Assembly (NCBI GenBank): GCA_039193195.1
Contig: JBCCWS010000014.1
Coordinates: 60,184 to 124,183 of the forward strand
Direction: 5' to 3'
DNA length: 64,000 bases
DNA from: Pseudomonadota bacterium
GTDB lineage: Bacteria; Pseudomonadota; Gammaproteobacteria; Steroidobacterales; JBCBZW01
Shown here: positions 27,302 through 36,351 of the stretch, piece after piece
How the letters are laid out: the number at the start of each line of letters is the position of its first letter
How positions within the stretch are numbered: the stretch's first letter is position 1
The notes under the pieces: generated by a model
Told to the model about the DNA's origin: nothing
Seen by the model: the letters and a program-made list of their open reading frames with translations, nothing else
Database searches by the model: none
Translations under genes and position numbers: made by a program

Positions 27302-28237
27302 ATGTTTCAGGAAAACGCCCATCTCGTGTGCCTCGCCGGCGCCTGCATCCTCGCCGGCAGCCTCAGCGGCTGCGTGACCACCGAGCAGGTGGAGGCCATC
27401 GTCGAGAGCTCGAACGCCTCCGTCCTCAGCCTCGTCGAGAGCTCGAACGCCTCGTTGGATACGCTGGTGGCCAACGCGGACCGCGACGCGATCGACGCGG
27501 TGAGCACGGACGCCACCTTGCTCCCGGAGGGCAGCGACGGCGACGACGCCTGGCTGGCGAGCGTTGAACGCATCGATCGCTTCATCGCCGATCACCCCCA
27601 GGCGCAGGTGGTGAACAACACCTTACGGATACGTCAGGCGTCGATCCTGATGATGGCGAAGCAGCTGAACCTGGCCGCCGCCGTGTTCGATGAGGTGAAT
27701 CCGGACATCGCCCTCAACCCGCGCGATCGCGCCGTGTACGACGCCCGCGAGCCCCTGCTGTTTTGGTACAACCTGTCGGGATCCTTAGATCGCAGCCAGG
27801 CCAATGCCATTCCCGGCCACCTGGCGACCCTCGCCGGCGTGGCCGATGGGTTGCCCGCGGACCTCGCGGCCCGACGCTACCTGGAGCAGGTGCGCGTGCG
27901 CATGGCCCTGCGCCTAGGGCGGTCGATCACCCGCGCCCAGCCGCTGATCGACGTGCTGGAGGCTCCCTTGGCCCGCTATGGAGACACCTTCGACGGTGCG
28001 CGGGACACGGTGCTCGCCTGGCATACGGACAGCCTCGACGGTAGCGCCGCCGTGAGCCAGCTGGCAAGCCTGCGCTGGTACGACTACGTCCCCTGCGCCT
28101 ACGAGCGGGCGAACCGCTTGCTGGCCGAGACCTGCGGCCTGGAAGCGCAGCTGGGAGAGACGCCCCCCGCGGCATGCGCCTCGTCGTTTACGCCCGACTG
28201 GCTGGCGTCGGTCGACGCGACCGGATGCGCTGACTGA
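27302..28237 (+). CDS. Unknown lipoprotein, third gene of cassette
   Basis: This 311-residue protein starts with a lipoprotein signal ending in the lipobox LSGC (Cys24), so it should be anchored to a membrane facing the periplasm. A short repeat follows (VESSNASVLSL then VESSNASLDTL). The rest is helical with TPR-like character (LRIRQASILMMAKQLNLAAA, RYLEQVRVRMALRLGR). Four late cysteines may form disulfides. It lies 47 bases after the helical-repeat gene on the same strand and is likely co-transcribed. I do not recognise the family. Its neighbours suggest an envelope-spanning complex of membrane protein, solenoid and lipoprotein. Confidence 0.8.
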   Translation: MFQENAHLVCLAGACILAGSLSGCVTTEQVEAIVESSNASVLSLVESSNASLDTLVANADRDAIDAVSTDATLLPEGSDGDDAWLASVERIDRFIADHPQAQVVNNTLRIRQASILMMAKQLNLAAAVFDEVNPDIALNPRDRAVYDAREPLLFWYNLSGSLDRSQANAIPGHLATLAGVADGLPADLAARRYLEQVRVRMALRLGRSITRAQPLIDVLEAPLARYGDTFDGARDTVLAWHTDSLDGSAAVSQLASLRWYDYVPCAYERANRLLAETCGLEAQLGETPPAACASSFTPDWLASVDATGCAD

Positions 28238-28286
28238 GCGCCCGGCTCCAACACGAGTGCGAGGCCAATAGCAGGCCACTTCACGC

Positions 28287-29217
28287 TCATGGCGGCACCA
28301 CTTCGAAGGACACGATCTGTGTTCCCGCTTCGCCGCTGATGCCGTTATAGGTGAGCGTGTCGACCCCCTGCCCGCCGTCGAAGAGCACTGCGCCCTCGGT
28401 ATCGACCCGCGTTCCGCTGGCCACGTCTTCGCCGGCGCCCAAGCGCAAGTTGATGTCGCCTAGCCCCAAAATATCGGTCATCGCCACGACATCGTTCCCA
28501 TCTGCGACACTTACCTGCAGCACGTCCGTGGCAGCGAGAAACTCGACGCGAACAGCATCAGCACCCACGCCGGTGCCGAGCGTAAGCGTTGCTAACGCCA
28601 ACACATCGCTCATGGTGACATTATCGTCACCGTCGAGGGTGAGCACGCTCAACGCGAGACATTCACCTCGCGTAGCGTAATGGAGTCGTTGCCCGATGAT
28701 CCGACGATGCGCACGTTTTCCCCAGCGAAGAAATCGCTGACCGTCGCGTCGAGGGAGCCTTCACCGCTGATGATCTCAAGGTCGGTGCCAACCCTCCCAC
28801 CGATCGACACGCTATCGTCGCCTGCACCCGTATCGACGAGCAAACTAGTAGCGATCCCCTGGGAATCGTCGGAGAGCACGAACAGATCATCGCCCGGCCC
28901 CATCTCGACCATGATCAAGTTCAGAGCCTGCGGGACCAGTCTAAGCTAGTCGGCCCTCTCACCCATATCGGCCCGCAGCACTCTTACCGGCCCCGGCGGT
29001 ATCAGCGCGGAACGTCCGTTGATGCTCGTGACTGCGAAGCCGAAGATGAAGTCCCTGCGGGCTGTATCTCCACGAACACGAGCGCATTGCTGTCACCATC
29101 GCCTAGCAGAGTTAGCTTTCCCTGCGAGTAGACTGCGCTGACGTCGTTAGCAAGCAGGGGCAGAGGTAGTGCGAGCAGCACACTCGCGGCGACGGCCGCC
29201 TTGCTGTCGTCTCTATG
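28287..29217 (-). pseudogene. Broken gene for a secreted calcium-binding-repeat (RTX-like) protein
   Basis: The minus strand carries one protein in pieces. From about 29202 it reads a signal-like SKAAVAASVLLALPLPLLAN and GKLTLLGDGDSNALVFVEI. A frameshift near 29053, in a GGG run, is needed to continue with DFIFGFAVTSINGRSALIPP. An in-frame TAG at 28946-28948 follows, then LVPQALNLIMVEMGPGDDLF, GAGDDSVSIGG and GNDSITLREVNVSR. A second frameshift at 28649-28652 leads to LTLDGDDNVTMSDVLALA and a normal-looking end at SFEVVPP. The Gly/Asp-rich units (GDD, GND) resemble calcium-binding parallel-beta repeats. No start codon remains. With at least three lesions the gene is very likely dead. Confidence 0.65.
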
Positions 29218-29244
29218 CCGAACAACAGGTGCTCACAAGCTGAC

Positions 29245-31731
29245 CTAGTCGGTGCCGATAGCGGCCGACCGCTGCGCTAGCAGCGCGGCCAACTCGCCCA
29301 AGGTACGCGACAGGCTCGCCAGGCGCTCGGCATCTAGGCCGGTCAGCTCATCCTCTTCCGGAAAGCGGCTCACGAGATCACTCAGCTCACTCGCAAGCGC
29401 TGGGTTCCCCCCACTCGCCAGCGCCGCCTCGGCCTTGATCAACAAGTCCGTCACATCGCCGGGCAACACCCCGGTGGGCTCGAGCTGCTCCACGTAGGCC
29501 TGCGCCACCACCGGGACCGGCGGCCACGTTACGGGCATCTGCTGCTGGGGATTGAAGAGGCGGCGCGGGCCGAAGGCGGGGCGTGCCAAGGCGGCCGCGG
29601 AGATCTCCGCTTCACTAAGATAATCACTAGGCGTGAGCTTGAGCACGTCGAGGCCGCGGATGATCTCTGTGCCGTAGATGTACCCCTCGTAGAAGTACAC
29701 CGACCAAAAGCCGCCCGTTACCAACTCATCGGCGATGATCGGCCCGCGGTCAAAGTAGGCGATCTCGACGGGGTTTGCCGAGTCGGTGAAGTCGATCACG
29801 GAGATGCCGCCCTGGTACCAGGCCTGCACGAAGATGTCGCGACCCGGCACGGGCACGATGGAGCCGTTGTGGGCCACACAGTTCTCCGACTCCACCTGCG
29901 GTGCCGGCATCTTGTAGTGGCTGCGGTACTCGAGCTTGCCGCCGACGATGTCGTAGATAGCGTCGGCGCCCCAGTCCAGGGGATCCCAGGCGCGGCAGCG
30001 CGGGCGAGAGCCGCCGCCCCACTCGTCCGTGAACAGCACCTTGGTGCCGTCGTTGTTGAAGGTGGCGGAGTGCCAGTAGGCGAAGCCTTCATCGGTGACC
30101 ACGTCGAGGCGCTTTGGATTGATCGGATCGCTAATGTCGAACAGGATGCCGTTACCGGAACAGGCACCCGCCGCGAGCCGCTTGGCGGGGAAGACGGTGA
30201 TGTCATGGCATTGGTCCGTGCGACGGGTCTCCTGCGTGTCATCGCCGTGATCCCCGCCACGCCACAGGCCCGCGAGCACGCCCGTTTCTGGATCAGCGAA
30301 GACCGTGGGGCTGGCGACGATGCGCGACGCGGACGGATCTGCCACGGGAATCTCGATCACGTCGATGCGGAACAGGGCCGTGCGGTCATCGCCGGGAATG
30401 TCATCGACGCAGCCTTCCAGCTCGTCTTCCTCACGCACGGAGGAGGTGCCCGAGTTGTAAACGATGATCTTGCCGTCCGGTTCGGGACCCGTGACCACCG
30501 AATGGGTGTGTGAGCCGCGGCAGGTTTGCACCGCGCCCACTTGCACGGGACGGGTGAGGTCGGAGATGTCGAAGATGCGAAGGCCTCGAAAGCGCTCATC
30601 GCTTGGCTCCGTGCCGACGCCCTGAAGGCCGCAGTCGAGGCGCCCGCGCGTTTGCTCGACGGACATGATCAGCAAATCGCCCACGATGGACACATCGCCC
30701 TGACCGCCGGGGCAGACGATCGAGGACAGGAGCCCGGGCACACCGCCCTCACCGATCCGATAGACATTGAACCCGTGGTAGCTGCCGGCGACGAGCACAT
30801 CCTCGCGGAAAGCCATGTCCGTGTTGGAGAAGCTGAGCATGGGGTAGCGACGATCTTTAGCCGCTTTCTCCACTGGCTTGCCGACCTCCTCTTCTTCCTC
30901 CGTGGCTTGATCGCCAGCTTCAGCTGCACCGCCTTTGGTCTCCTCTTCGTCCTCCGGCTTCTCTGACCCCCGGCCAGCGGGATTTGCAGGGTCAAGGAAG
31001 CCGACAGGCTTACGTAGCGAAGCCACCATCTCGAGATTGAAGATCGCTTCGCCCGCATCGGTCAATCCGGCCGATAGGCCGGCCCGCGGGTCGTCCGACA
31101 ACCCGATGAGCAGGGCGTTCATGCGCTCGATCTCGACGCTCTGGTCGTTCGTGATGTCCGAGGTGTACTCGTAGAGCACGGGATCGTAGGCAGCACCTGG
31201 CTGCTCCAACAGCTCCTCAACCATCTTCACGGCGCCGTCGTGGTGGGGAATCATCAGCTGTAGGAACAGGCGATCGAAGGCCGTCGCCTTCGATGCGGCC
31301 AACTCCGCCATCTGCTCAGGCGAGGCCATGCCGGCCATGTCGTGGTGCGTGTGCATGGCGGCGTGGGCGCTCGGGTCCGGAGCGTCTTCGCCACGCTCGG
31401 CGAGCCAGGACTGCATGAAGGCGATCTCATCGGCCTGGGAGCCGTCGATGCGACCGGCAAGATCGAGGATGTCTGGGTTGTTGGTGCGCTCGGGCGCTAG
31501 ACGCGACATCACCAGGGCCTGGTGGTGGTGCGGGATCATGTCCTGCATGAAGCGCACGTCGGCCGTGGAATAGGAGGAGTTGGCGATGGCGACGGCGGCA
31601 TCCGGCGTCAGATTCTGGGTAGCGTCGCCGGGGGCGCCCGGCTGCAGAATCGGTGGCTCCGCCGCGAATGCCTCAGCGTAGAGCGAAATAAGGGCGGCCA
31701 GGGTCACCGAGCGAAGCAACTTACGTGTCAT
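29245..31731 (-). CDS. DUF305 domain fused to LVIVD beta-propeller repeats, secreted
   Basis: The start MTRKLLRSVTLAALISLYAE gives 828 residues with a signal peptide ending near AFA (residue 23). Residues about 50-215 are two DUF305 units with the copper/metal-type histidine motifs MIPHHHQALVMS and MIPHHDGAVKMV, plus the His/Met-rich MHTHHDMAGM. After a Glu-rich linker (about 260-300) come LVIVD-type repeats, for example FRGLRIFDISDLTRPVQVG, NGILFDISDPINPKRLDVV and GGISVIDFTDSANPVEIA, which form a propeller. DUF305 proteins are periplasmic and often linked to metal handling. The fusion suggests a large periplasmic or surface protein of unknown substrate. It ends just before the broken calcium-repeat gene. 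Confidence 0.88.
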   Translation of the reverse strand: MTRKLLRSVTLAALISLYAEAFAAEPPILQPGAPGDATQNLTPDAAVAIANSSYSTADVRFMQDMIPHHHQALVMSRLAPERTNNPDILDLAGRIDGSQADEIAFMQSWLAERGEDAPDPSAHAAMHTHHDMAGMASPEQMAELAASKATAFDRLFLQLMIPHHDGAVKMVEELLEQPGAAYDPVLYEYTSDITNDQSVEIERMNALLIGLSDDPRAGLSAGLTDAGEAIFNLEMVASLRKPVGFLDPANPAGRGSEKPEDEEETKGGAAEAGDQATEEEEEVGKPVEKAAKDRRYPMLSFSNTDMAFREDVLVAGSYHGFNVYRIGEGGVPGLLSSIVCPGGQGDVSIVGDLLIMSVEQTRGRLDCGLQGVGTEPSDERFRGLRIFDISDLTRPVQVGAVQTCRGSHTHSVVTGPEPDGKIIVYNSGTSSVREEDELEGCVDDIPGDDRTALFRIDVIEIPVADPSASRIVASPTVFADPETGVLAGLWRGGDHGDDTQETRRTDQCHDITVFPAKRLAAGACSGNGILFDISDPINPKRLDVVTDEGFAYWHSATFNNDGTKVLFTDEWGGGSRPRCRAWDPLDWGADAIYDIVGGKLEYRSHYKMPAPQVESENCVAHNGSIVPVPGRDIFVQAWYQGGISVIDFTDSANPVEIAYFDRGPIIADELVTGGFWSVYFYEGYIYGTEIIRGLDVLKLTPSDYLSEAEISAAALARPAFGPRRLFNPQQQMPVTWPPVPVVAQAYVEQLEPTGVLPGDVTDLLIKAEAALASGGNPALASELSDLVSRFPEEDELTGLDAERLASLSRTLGELAALLAQRSAAIGTD

Positions 31732-31923
31732 GAGAATCCATGCCTTAGGTAGAAAGAGAGTACGCGGGCGAGGAGCTGGCAATAAAGCACATTTCCCCAG
31801 CGGGCTGAAGGCACGGGCGACTATCGTTCCTGGCACACGCCAGTGAAGGCGTCACGTATCGGAGAGTTGGCGCAGGGCGCCTCCGGCGCTGCGCCCCGCG
31901 GCCCCCGCCCCGTCAGCCGTTGC

Positions 31924-32745
31924 CTAACGGCCTAACTCCCGACTGCGCTGTGCTGCCGCCGCCACGGTCGCGCGCACGAGCGGCGGTAGACCGGTTGCCC
32001 CATCCATGAGCACCTTGAGCCCTGCTTCGGTAGTGCCCTTGGGACTGGTCACGTTGATGCGAAGCTGCGAAGCCGTCTCCTCCGAGTGCTCGAGCAGAGC
32101 GCCGGCACCGGACACGGTGGCTCGCGCGAGTTGCATGGCGAGCGCTGACGATAGACCTTGCGCCTCGCCAGCGGCAGCCATCGCCTCCACCATATGGAAA
32201 ACATAGGCAGGACCGGACCCGGACAGGGCCGTCACCGCGTCCATCTGCTCCTCCGCCTCCAGACGAATCACCTCGCCGATTGCCGACAGCAAGGACTGGG
32301 CCAGGGCGAGGTGATGCTCACCCGCAGCGCCATTGCCGATAATGGCGGTGATGCCCTTGCCGATCGCCGCCGGCGTATTCGGCATGGCACGCACGATAGG
32401 CGTGCCCGCACCGAGCCCTAGCTCAAAGCGAGCGAGCGGTGTGCCCGCTGCCACCGAGAGCATCAGCGTGTCACCGCCGCCGAGAGAGGCCAATCCGGGA
32501 AGCGCCTCGTCCATCATCTGCGGCTTGACAGCTAGCAAGGCCACGGCGGGCGACGGCGGGATGCGGTCATTGAGGTGCAGGCCTTGCTTGACCAGGCTGT
32601 CCAGCCAAGGCGACGGGTGAGGATCCGTTACCCACACTGCCGTGGCGGGCAGTCCGCCCTCCAACCAGCCAGATAGCATGGCCAAGCCCATCTTGCCGCA
32701 CCCAAGAAGGTAGAGGCCCCGTTGGGCGATGTCTTGCATGCTCAC
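31924..32745 (-). CDS. proC: Pyrroline-5-carboxylate reductase
   Basis: This 273-residue enzyme carries out the last step of proline synthesis, reducing pyrroline-5-carboxylate with NAD(P)H. The N-terminal Rossmann motif is LLGCGKMGLAMLSGWL, followed by LAVKPQMMDEAL, the signature VRAMPNTPAAIGKG and the C-terminal ALSGSGPAYVFHMVEAM and TSPKGTTEAGL. These include the substrate-site residues of the family. The start is GTG at 32745 with AAGGAG six to seven bases before. An ATG two codons later is less well placed. It is divergent from the small secreted protein gene 75 bases away, and no yggS or yggT neighbour is present. Confidence 0.95.
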   Translation of the reverse strand: MSMQDIAQRGLYLLGCGKMGLAMLSGWLEGGLPATAVWVTDPHPSPWLDSLVKQGLHLNDRIPPSPAVALLAVKPQMMDEALPGLASLGGGDTLMLSVAAGTPLARFELGLGAGTPIVRAMPNTPAAIGKGITAIIGNGAAGEHHLALAQSLLSAIGEVIRLEAEEQMDAVTALSGSGPAYVFHMVEAMAAAGEAQGLSSALAMQLARATVSGAGALLEHSEETASQLRINVTSPKGTTEAGLKVLMDGATGLPPLVRATVAAAAQRSRELGR

Positions 32746-32820
32746 TGAGCGCTCCTTTGCGTGCGGAATGAAGGGATCAGGATACCCTGTCCCCTCTCAC
32801 TGCCGGCAAAGGAGATCTCG

Positions 32821-33258
32821 ATGCGCCTGACACTTTCGCTGCCGATACTTGTTTTGTGCGCCCTTACCGTCGCCGCGCCGAGCCGTAGCGCGCAGCCCAC
32901 CCCCCATGATGCCGACACCACCTGGACCTACACTTACCTCAAGGCGGCACCTGGCAAGCGCGCGGCCTTGCGCCAGTTCGTGGAGCAGAACTGGTTCGCC
33001 ATGGATCACGTGGCGGTATCACAGGGCCTCTTCAAGGCTTACCGGCTAGGTGAGAACGCGGCCGCGGATGGGCAGGAGGACACGTGGGATCTCGTGGTCG
33101 CCGTCGAGTACTTCGCCGATCAGGGATATCCGGATATCGCCAAAGCCTTCGAGGGAATTCGCGCGACGCACAACACTCGCCTGGTGGACGGCCTCGGCTT
33201 TCGTGAACTCGGCACGGTGGTGCGCTCGGAGCGGTTGCGATTCCAAGCAGCCCCATAG
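32821..33258 (+). CDS. Small secreted protein of unknown function
   Basis: The ATG at 32821 has an excellent AAGGAG eight bases upstream, giving 145 residues with a signal peptide cut near RSA (residue 23). The mature part reads WTYTYLKAAPGKRAALRQFV, then NWFAMDHVAVSQGLFKAYRL and WDLVVAVEYFADQGYPDIAK. This strand-helix-strand pattern with acidic/aromatic ends resembles dimeric ferredoxin-like (NIPSNAP/EthD-like) folds. That is a fold impression, not a family match. It is divergent from proC. The 244 bases after it hold no gene apart from a hairpin belonging to the opposite strand. Confidence 0.8.
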   Translation: MRLTLSLPILVLCALTVAAPSRSAQPTPHDADTTWTYTYLKAAPGKRAALRQFVEQNWFAMDHVAVSQGLFKAYRLGENAAADGQEDTWDLVVAVEYFADQGYPDIAKAFEGIRATHNTRLVDGLGFRELGTVVRSERLRFQAAP

Positions 33259-33463
33259 GCCACGGACCACAGCGCCGCAAGGCGAAGCCATCACCCCGCC
33301 TGTCCCCGGCATCCACCACTCCCACCGGCAGGTGTCGTCGCCCGGAAGCACATGTGCCTTACAGAAAAATAGGCAATTTAGTGGACTTACAAGCCACTGA
33401 CGATCGGCCGTCGGCGCGCAGCAGAAGGGGCTCCTGTCGGAGACAGCGCACGGGGGAAGGCGG

Positions 33464-33485
33464 CCCAGGGAAAATGCCCTGGGCC
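33464..33485 (-). terminator. Hairpin after the propeller-cytochrome gene
   Basis: GCCCAGGG and CCCTGGGC pair perfectly around AAAATG, 18 bases after the minus-strand stop at 33503. No clear T-run follows, so termination is likely but not certain. Confidence 0.45.
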
Positions 33486-33502
33486 TGCGGTTCAAGCAAG
33501 CC

Positions 33503-36226
33503 CTAGAGGGCTTGAGCCGGCGTATCGTCGCCGTCGTATACCCCGTCTTCATCCCGATCGATACCGATGCGGGTACCGGTGCCGTTGGCGACCACGGTCA
33601 GGGTTAGCGGCGTGGTCGGGCTGGCGCGAGAGAGCAACTCGCCGAGCGTGAGCACTTCGCCCTCGCGATCCGCCTGGAAACGGCCCGCACCGTCGAAGAG
33701 ATAGCCCCGCAGCTCATCCTCAAACAAGCCCTTTGCGGTGAGTTCCACAGCTCCTTCACGCGCCAGGCGCAAGAGCAGCACGAGTCGTTGGCGGCCGCCA
33801 GCCCCGAGCTGCCCAACGCGTGCAATCGTGAGCTGCTGGCCGACCGCTGCATGGCTGTCTTGGCTCATCGGGCCCATGGGCTCGTCCGTGTTGTCGCTGG
33901 CCGCCGGCAGCTCGGAACCGCTGAAGGCCAGCATAAAGGCGATCATGTCGGCAAGGTCCTGAGCATCCGCGATGCCCGGGAACCCGAGGCGGAAGAACTT
34001 CGATAGGGAATCGAAGCTGCCATCGTGGTGGAAGCCGAATCCTGCGTTGTTCTCTGGCTGCGTCGTGTCGAAGCCGATGCGCTCGTAGAGGTTTCGCAGA
34101 TGGGGCACCTTGAGCGTGCGCTGGAAGTCACCGTCGATCGAGACGAAGCCGATGTGCGCCTCGCCGTTCGGTCCCGGGGGTATCTCGACGAGCTCACCGT
34201 TGTCCAGCTCGAGGTTGGGCCCGAGTCCAGTGGGCAAGGTATGACAGGTGGAGCAGGCGAAGGGCGCATCAGCACGGTTCGGCAAGATGAAGTTCTCCAG
34301 GCCGCGCTGGGCGTTGCCATTGGGCACGGGCTCGCCCTTCGGTAGCTGGTTACCGGCACCGAAGAAACCGTCTAGGGGCAGGTTGGTCGGCAGGGAGTTG
34401 TCCAACTCGCGATACGGGTTGGGCGGGAAGTGAATGGTGGCGAGGAAGTCTTCGAGGTCTTGCATCTCCTGGGCGTTGAGCGCCTCATCGTCGCCTTGCA
34501 AATTGACGAAGGTGGCGTTGAACACCTCGATCCCCGCACGATCACCGCGCCAGTGATGCGGCTCCTTACCGATCACATCTTGTAGGGTCTGGGTGACCAT
34601 GGGTCCCTTCATGGGATGCCACTGGTCATCGAATCCGAAGCGCAGGCCGTTGTTCCAAGCGCCCTTGTTGGCGTCGGCCGTCGACTTCATGATGCCCGTC
34701 GGGTCACCGAGGTCCCACGCGAGGCGGTCCATGCGCGCATCGGTGTGACAGGAGGCGCACGCAGCTTGACCCAAGCCGGAGGTCTGGCGCGTGTTGTACA
34801 GATGCCGACGCCCGGCCCGGATCGCGGCGGGGGTGGGGTCGAAGAAAGCGGTGCGGGCGGTCTCCGTGAGCGCCGTAGTGTTGACGGTGGAGACGCTGGC
34901 ATCGAACTGGTTCAGCACGTAGAGCTGCTCGCGCGCATCGTCCACCACGACGCCCGTTGGACCCTCGCCCACGTCAATGGGCTCGGCCAGCACGCGATCG
35001 CCATCACCGTCGAGCACCACCACGTTGTTGGAGCCGCGTCCGACGACGTAGAGGCGCGTTCCCTGCGCATTCCACGCAGCACCGCGAGGATCGCCCACGG
35101 AGAGATCACGCGTAGCCTGATCCACGGTGGAGCTCTCGTAGTCGAGGTGCGGATTGAGGTCCGTGACGGTGGCCTCGAGCGCCTGCGGATCGACCTGCGC
35201 GCGCAGCACGCGGATGAAAGTGCCGTTCAGATTTGGCTCGAAGCGAATCTCGTTAGTGCCGTCCGTGCCAACCACGGTGATCAGGCCGCTCTGCGGGTTC
35301 ACGGTCATCGCCATATTGTGATTCATGAGACGGCGCACGTAGCGCACCTCAAGCGTGTCCGTGTCGATGACGGCGAGGTCGCGATCGGGCATGTCCCAGC
35401 CTTCGACGCGCTCGGAACGGCGCGAGAGGCTGCCGCTGACGAACTCGGTCCAGTCACCGTCGTTATCGTCCATCCAGCGCCCGTCCACGGCCTTCTTCAC
35501 CAACAGGCTAGTACGCGGCGGCGCGGGATTATCGGGATTCATCGCCGGGCTGATCTGCATGCCATCATTCGGCACGGGTTCTTGGCCGCCGTAGGGCCCA
35601 TCGTTATCGTTCAGTGGCAAGGCCAGCGCCGTGTGGCTGCCGGCGATGATCGTGGACGCGTTGCCGGACTCAAACACGGCCAAGTACACCTCACTACCGT
35701 CCGGGCTCACGCTGAGCGCACGGGGATCTTCGCCGTTAATCGGCACCTCAAGCGGGGGCGCCGCCAGGTTGCTTGGGTCGAACACTTGGACGAGGTTCGC
35801 TTGCGAACAGGACACGTAGGCGCGCACCGGGTCGCCTGCGAAGACGAGATCCGTGGGCTCATCACCGGTCTGCAAGGTGGCGACGACGCTGAGGCTGTTC
35901 AGGTCGACGATGCTGATGGAATCGGAAACGTGGTTTACCACCCATGCTCGGGAGTTGCCGCGCGTTCGGACGGTGACAGGGTCGATGCCGACGGGCACTT
36001 CACCGGCCAGGACCGGCGTGCCGGACTCAAGGCTGAAGACCTCCAAGCGACCGTCGGCCGTGTTTACTGCCAGCAGTCGCTCACCGTTCGGTGTCATCGT
36101 CAGCGGCGCGACCTGCGGCGTCTCGAAGTTGATAAAGCTTTGCGCCGATGCCAGCGACGCGGCGGTTAGCAGTGCCGCGAGCAGAGTGAAGCCGGCGCCC
36201 CGCCGCGTTCGGTAGTAACCCATCAT
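33503..36226 (-). CDS. YVTN-type propeller fused to di-haem cytochrome c (MauG-like) domains, secreted
   Basis: This 907-residue protein starts with two adjacent ATGs and a signal peptide ending near ASA (about residue 28). Residues about 35-470 form a YVTN/lactonase-like propeller (GERLLAVNTADGRLEVFSLE, VVATLQTGDEPTDLVFAGD). The C-terminal half has two haem c sites, CASCH (about residue 493) and CSTCH (about 659), with a late Met-rich region, as in di-haem cytochrome c peroxidase/MauG relatives. It should be periplasmic or surface-bound and pass electrons. The catalytic substrate is unknown. The TetR gene lies upstream on the same strand, with an inverted repeat between them, suggesting that regulator controls it. 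Confidence 0.87.
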   Translation of the reverse strand: MMGYYRTRRGAGFTLLAALLTAASLASAQSFINFETPQVAPLTMTPNGERLLAVNTADGRLEVFSLESGTPVLAGEVPVGIDPVTVRTRGNSRAWVVNHVSDSISIVDLNSLSVVATLQTGDEPTDLVFAGDPVRAYVSCSQANLVQVFDPSNLAAPPLEVPINGEDPRALSVSPDGSEVYLAVFESGNASTIIAGSHTALALPLNDNDGPYGGQEPVPNDGMQISPAMNPDNPAPPRTSLLVKKAVDGRWMDDNDGDWTEFVSGSLSRRSERVEGWDMPDRDLAVIDTDTLEVRYVRRLMNHNMAMTVNPQSGLITVVGTDGTNEIRFEPNLNGTFIRVLRAQVDPQALEATVTDLNPHLDYESSTVDQATRDLSVGDPRGAAWNAQGTRLYVVGRGSNNVVVLDGDGDRVLAEPIDVGEGPTGVVVDDAREQLYVLNQFDASVSTVNTTALTETARTAFFDPTPAAIRAGRRHLYNTRQTSGLGQAACASCHTDARMDRLAWDLGDPTGIMKSTADANKGAWNNGLRFGFDDQWHPMKGPMVTQTLQDVIGKEPHHWRGDRAGIEVFNATFVNLQGDDEALNAQEMQDLEDFLATIHFPPNPYRELDNSLPTNLPLDGFFGAGNQLPKGEPVPNGNAQRGLENFILPNRADAPFACSTCHTLPTGLGPNLELDNGELVEIPPGPNGEAHIGFVSIDGDFQRTLKVPHLRNLYERIGFDTTQPENNAGFGFHHDGSFDSLSKFFRLGFPGIADAQDLADMIAFMLAFSGSELPAASDNTDEPMGPMSQDSHAAVGQQLTIARVGQLGAGGRQRLVLLLRLAREGAVELTAKGLFEDELRGYLFDGAGRFQADREGEVLTLGELLSRASPTTPLTLTVVANGTGTRIGIDRDEDGVYDGDDTPAQAL

Positions 36227-36307
36227 GTTTGCCCCCCAGCATGTGTGTCGATGAATTCGTCGCCACGGTACGAATGCCGCAGCGTTCAGGACAGACGATA
36301 CGCCTGG

Positions 36308-36333
36308 GAGACATCTTGAGTCAATGATGTCTC
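36308..36333 (-). promoter_or_regulatory. Perfect inverted repeat between tetR-like gene and propeller-cytochrome gene
   Basis: GAGACATC and GATGTCTC pair perfectly around a 10-base spacer containing TTGAGTCA. It is 82 bases before the start of the propeller-cytochrome gene and 19 bases past the TetR stop. Length and symmetry fit a TetR-family operator. A terminator is less likely because no T-run follows. Confidence 0.45.
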
Positions 36334-36351
36334 AAAAGAATCTAAAGTGTT

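Noticed and set aside
28649..28652. The overlapping stop and TTG as a normal translationally coupled pair.
   Set aside because: The two pieces look like one protein, and two other lesions lie upstream, so decay is the simpler reading.
34616..36169. A 517-codon plus-strand frame opposite the propeller-cytochrome gene.
   Set aside because: It lacks domain features, while the opposite strand has haem motifs and a signal peptide.
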